Assembly: GCA_964622465.1 (NCBI GenBank)
Contig: CAZUQH010000049.1
Location: 1-7,567 of the forward strand
Direction of reading: 5' to 3'
DNA length: 7,567 bases
Source of the DNA: CAZUQH01 sp964622465
GTDB taxonomy: Bacteria > CG03 > CAZUQH01
Shown: one piece after another, positions 5,856 through 7,567 of the stretch
Numbering within the stretch: position 1 is the stretch's first letter
Layout of the letters: every line of letters begins with the position of its first letter
The notes under the pieces: generated by a model
Seen by the model: only the letters and a program-made list of their open reading frames with translations
What the model was told of the DNA's origin: nothing
Databases searched by the model: none
Program-made: the position numbers and the translations under genes

Positions 5856-7177
5856 AAGTATCAGCCAAAGACTTGAAGAACAAAATAGAGAAATGCCAGT
5901 CAAAAGTAGCAGTTGTTGGAATGGGGTACGTTGGCTTACCATTATCGCTCGGGTTCGCAGAGGCAGGTTTTCTGACTTTTGGGTTTGACACAAATAAGGA
6001 CCGTGTACTTCGTCTTGCGCGAGGCATAAGCCCGATTCACTATCTACTCTCAAGCAGGATTAAGAGTGTTCTTAGTAAGCACAAGTTTGTACCAACCTGT
6101 GATACCAAAATATTAAATGACGCAGATTGTATAGTAATTTGTGTTCCGACACCGCTTACGGAGAATCGTGAACCAGACCTTGGTATGATAAAGAACGCAT
6201 CTGAAACCGTTGCAAAACATCTGCGTCCCGGGCAATTAATAGTACTTGAAAGTACCAGTTATCCAGGGACAACAGAAGAGGTCTTGTTGCCAATTCTCCT
6301 GAAGTCGGGCTTGAAGCAGGCAAAAGATTTCTGGGTTGCTTTTTCTCCGGAACGCGAAGACCCTGGAAACAAGCGGTATCATATCGATTCAATACCTAAA
6401 ATTGTCGGAGGGATTGATAAAGTATCAGGTGAGCTTGCAAGCGTGCTTTATGGAAAAATTGTCGGGAAAGTCGTTCCCGTAAGTTCAACACGGGTTGCAG
6501 AAGCGGCCAAGATTCTTGAGAACACATACCGTGCCGTCAACGTAGCGCTGGTCAACGAATTGAAAATGCTGTTCAATCGTATGGGCATAAATGTGTGGGA
6601 AGTAATTGACGCTGCATCAACGAAACCGTTTGGCTTTCAATCGTTTTATCCGGGTCCGGGATTAGGCGGCCATTGTATTCCCGTTGACCCGTTCTATTTA
6701 TCATGGAAAGCACGTTCTTACGATTTCCAGGCCCAGTTTATTGAACTCGCAGGTGAAATCAACACCAGGATGCCAGAGTATGTCCTGGAACAGACTATCG
6801 CTGCATTAAACGAACAGGAGAAATGCTTAAAAGGAGCCCGGGTTTTGGTTCTGGGTGTTGCCTATAAAAAGGACATAGAAGATATCCGGGAATCGCCTGC
6901 TTTGACATTTATTCGTCTTCTTGAGCAGAATGGTGCAAAGGTCTCATACTATGACCCGATGGTTCCTGTATTGGCGGCGTCACACGGAATTAGCCGGAAA
7001 TATCATTCCTGTTCCTTATCGGCAAAGAGCGTCAGGGAATCCGACTGTGTAGTTATTATTACTGACCACACCAATGTTGATTATGGACTTGTAGCGAAAA
7101 ATGCAAAGATAATCGTAGATACCAGGTTTGTTATAAAGGATACGAGTAAGGTCAAAGGTTATTTGAGGCGTGCATGA
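5846..7177 (+). CDS. wbpA: UDP-N-acetylglucosamine 6-dehydrogenase (WbpA-type nucleotide-sugar dehydrogenase)
   Basis: The 443-residue cytosolic enzyme oxidises C6 of a UDP-sugar to a carboxylate with 2 NAD+, yielding a uronic acid donor. The N-terminal Rossmann domain has VAVVGMGYVGLPLSLGFAEAG (from 21) with the GxGYVGLP motif at 25-32. CVPTPLTENREPDLG is at 99-113 and LESTSYPGTTEEV at 134-146. SPEREDPGN (168-176) is typical of the UDP-GlcNAc branch, unlike the NPEFLREG of UDP-glucose dehydrogenases. The middle domain carries AEAAKILENTYRAVNVALVN (218-237) and PGPGLGGHCIPVDPFYLSW (269-287) with the catalytic Cys277. The C-terminal UDP-binding domain starts near 330 and includes GVAYKKDIEDIRESPA (337-352). 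All expected catalytic positions look intact. The likely product is UDP-GlcNAcA, making the polymer acidic. UDP-GalNAc (WbpO/TviB type) cannot be fully excluded. The gene overlaps the next one by 4 nt (ATGA). Confidence 0.88.
   Translation: MAIKVSAKDLKNKIEKCQSKVAVVGMGYVGLPLSLGFAEAGFLTFGFDTNKDRVLRLARGISPIHYLLSSRIKSVLSKHKFVPTCDTKILNDADCIVICVPTPLTENREPDLGMIKNASETVAKHLRPGQLIVLESTSYPGTTEEVLLPILLKSGLKQAKDFWVAFSPEREDPGNKRYHIDSIPKIVGGIDKVSGELASVLYGKIVGKVVPVSSTRVAEAAKILENTYRAVNVALVNELKMLFNRMGINVWEVIDAASTKPFGFQSFYPGPGLGGHCIPVDPFYLSWKARSYDFQAQFIELAGEINTRMPEYVLEQTIAALNEQEKCLKGARVLVLGVAYKKDIEDIRESPALTFIRLLEQNGAKVSYYDPMVPVLAASHGISRKYHSCSLSAKSVRESDCVVIITDHTNVDYGLVAKNAKIIVDTRFVIKDTSKVKGYLRRA
7165..7168 (+). 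promoter_or_regulatory. Ribosome binding site (GAGG) for the final gene
   Basis: GAGG lies 5 nt before ATG 7174 and 8 nt before the second, in-frame ATG at 7177. It supports initiation at the ATGATG doublet that overlaps the dehydrogenase stop codon. Confidence 0.55.
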
Positions 7178-7567
7178 TGAGAAAATTCAGGTTCCACCCG
7201 GGCCGGAGAATGCGGGTTACCAGTAAGATTATTACAGATATATTCATTGTTATAATTACTTACTACTTCGCTTTTATCCTTCGCTTTCTGGACGTTGGGA
7301 TAGCAGGCATATGGCTTCAGAAAGTTTTTGCAAGAACGATTATTGTAGTCGCGATAGCATACCTGGCGCCTTTTACTTTCTTTGGCCTGCACCGCGGTTT
7401 CTGGAGATATTCGAGCGTTCACGACTTGATTCAATTGTTCAAAGCAGTCGCAGTCGGTTTTCTGCTTTCTGTTGCAGGTGTAACCTATCTGCTTGGAATG
7501 CATGAATTTCCACGTTCTATCTTCCCAATTCACGCAATGCTTTGTTTTTTTACTCTCGGTGGCGTCC
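7174..7567 (+). CDS. WbpM/CapD-type membrane-bound nucleotide-sugar 4,6-dehydratase, N-terminal part (3' truncated)
   Basis: From ATGATG at 7174, an uninterrupted frame of 131 codons runs off the right edge; it has no stop in the window. The start is basic (RKFRFHPGRRMRVTSK), followed by a hydrophobic helix (about 21-38) ending in FAFILRF. A second helix (about 54-70) runs into GLHRGFWRYSSVHDLIQLFKAV (71-92), whose G-x-WRYSS-x-DL pattern is characteristic of the WbpM/FlaA1-like membrane-anchored family. Further helices (about 93-107 and 118-131) flank EFPRSIF (111-117), which matches the PRS element of the family's membrane domain. The catalytic short-chain dehydrogenase/reductase domain would lie beyond the edge, so activity cannot be confirmed. 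Family members convert UDP-GlcNAc to its 4-keto-6-deoxy form, the substrate for 4-aminotransferases like the one at 3879. It overlaps the dehydrogenase gene by 4 nt. A CoA-binding-like domain that is inactive, or an initiating transferase sharing a similar membrane region, is a less likely alternative. Confidence 0.82.
   Translation, partial: MMRKFRFHPGRRMRVTSKIITDIFIVIITYYFAFILRFLDVGIAGIWLQKVFARTIIVVAIAYLAPFTFFGLHRGFWRYSSVHDLIQLFKAVAVGFLLSVAGVTYLLGMHEFPRSIFPIHAMLCFFTLGGV

Noticed and set aside
7159..7533. 124-codon antisense ORF at the right edge
   Set aside because: It lies opposite the WbpM-like gene, is rich in Cys/Asn/Lys with no recognisable motif, and the sense frame has clear family patterns and a good start.
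1..7567. CRISPR arrays, tRNA/rRNA genes, insertion sequences, terminators or long repeats
   Set aside because: No regularly spaced repeats, transposase-like frames, paired hairpin-plus-T-run or RNA gene signature was found by eye, and the window is almost wholly coding.

Overview
This window is an interior slice of a bacterial surface-polysaccharide (O-antigen, capsule or exopolysaccharide) biosynthesis operon. Eight protein genes all lie on the + strand and fill almost the whole window. The first and last are cut by the window edges. The junctions are, in order: 3 nt gap, 0 nt, 1 nt gap, 6 nt gap, 4 nt overlap, 15 nt gap and 4 nt overlap. There is no room for an internal terminator or a conventional intergenic promoter, so I read it as one polycistronic unit. 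I see no tRNA, rRNA, CRISPR array, insertion sequence or long repeat.

Layout: (1) the 3' part of a Wzz-like chain-length regulator ending in a membrane segment; (2) a polytopic O-antigen polymerase/ligase-family (Wzy_C) protein; (3) a membrane-anchored family-2 glycosyltransferase; (4) a WecA/MraY-type polyprenyl-phosphate sugar-1-phosphate transferase; (5) a DegT/DnrJ/EryC1/StrS PLP aminotransferase for nucleotide sugars; (6) a FemAB/GNAT-like acyltransferase, the least characterised gene here; (7) a WbpA-type UDP-GlcNAc 6-dehydrogenase; (8) the N-terminal membrane region of a WbpM/CapD-type nucleotide-sugar 4,6-dehydratase, running off the end.

How they may work together: gene 7 would supply an acidic sugar (UDP-GlcNAcA). 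Gene 8 (4,6-dehydratase), gene 5 (aminotransferase) and gene 6 (acyltransferase) match the three chemical steps that make an N-acylated amino-deoxy sugar of the UDP-bacillosamine type. Gene 4 would load the first sugar phosphate on undecaprenyl phosphate, gene 3 would add a further sugar, gene 2 would polymerise (or ligate) the repeat unit, and gene 1 would set chain length. A Wzx flippase, outer-membrane export (Wza) and further glycosyltransferases are not in the window and presumably lie outside it.

Organism: moderate, slightly AT-rich composition, mixed ATG/GTG starts, purine-rich Shine-Dalgarno sites and an O-antigen/exopolysaccharide gene set suggest a diderm bacterium. The variant polyprenyl transferase and FemAB-like enzyme are reminiscent of environmental lineages such as Planctomycetota or Deltaproteobacteria-like groups, but this is a guess and the sequence does not settle it. 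I do not see a radically new system. The points most worth following are the FemAB-like acyltransferase paired with the aminotransferase, and a small ORF with the strongest ribosome binding site of the window across the gene 6/gene 7 junction.
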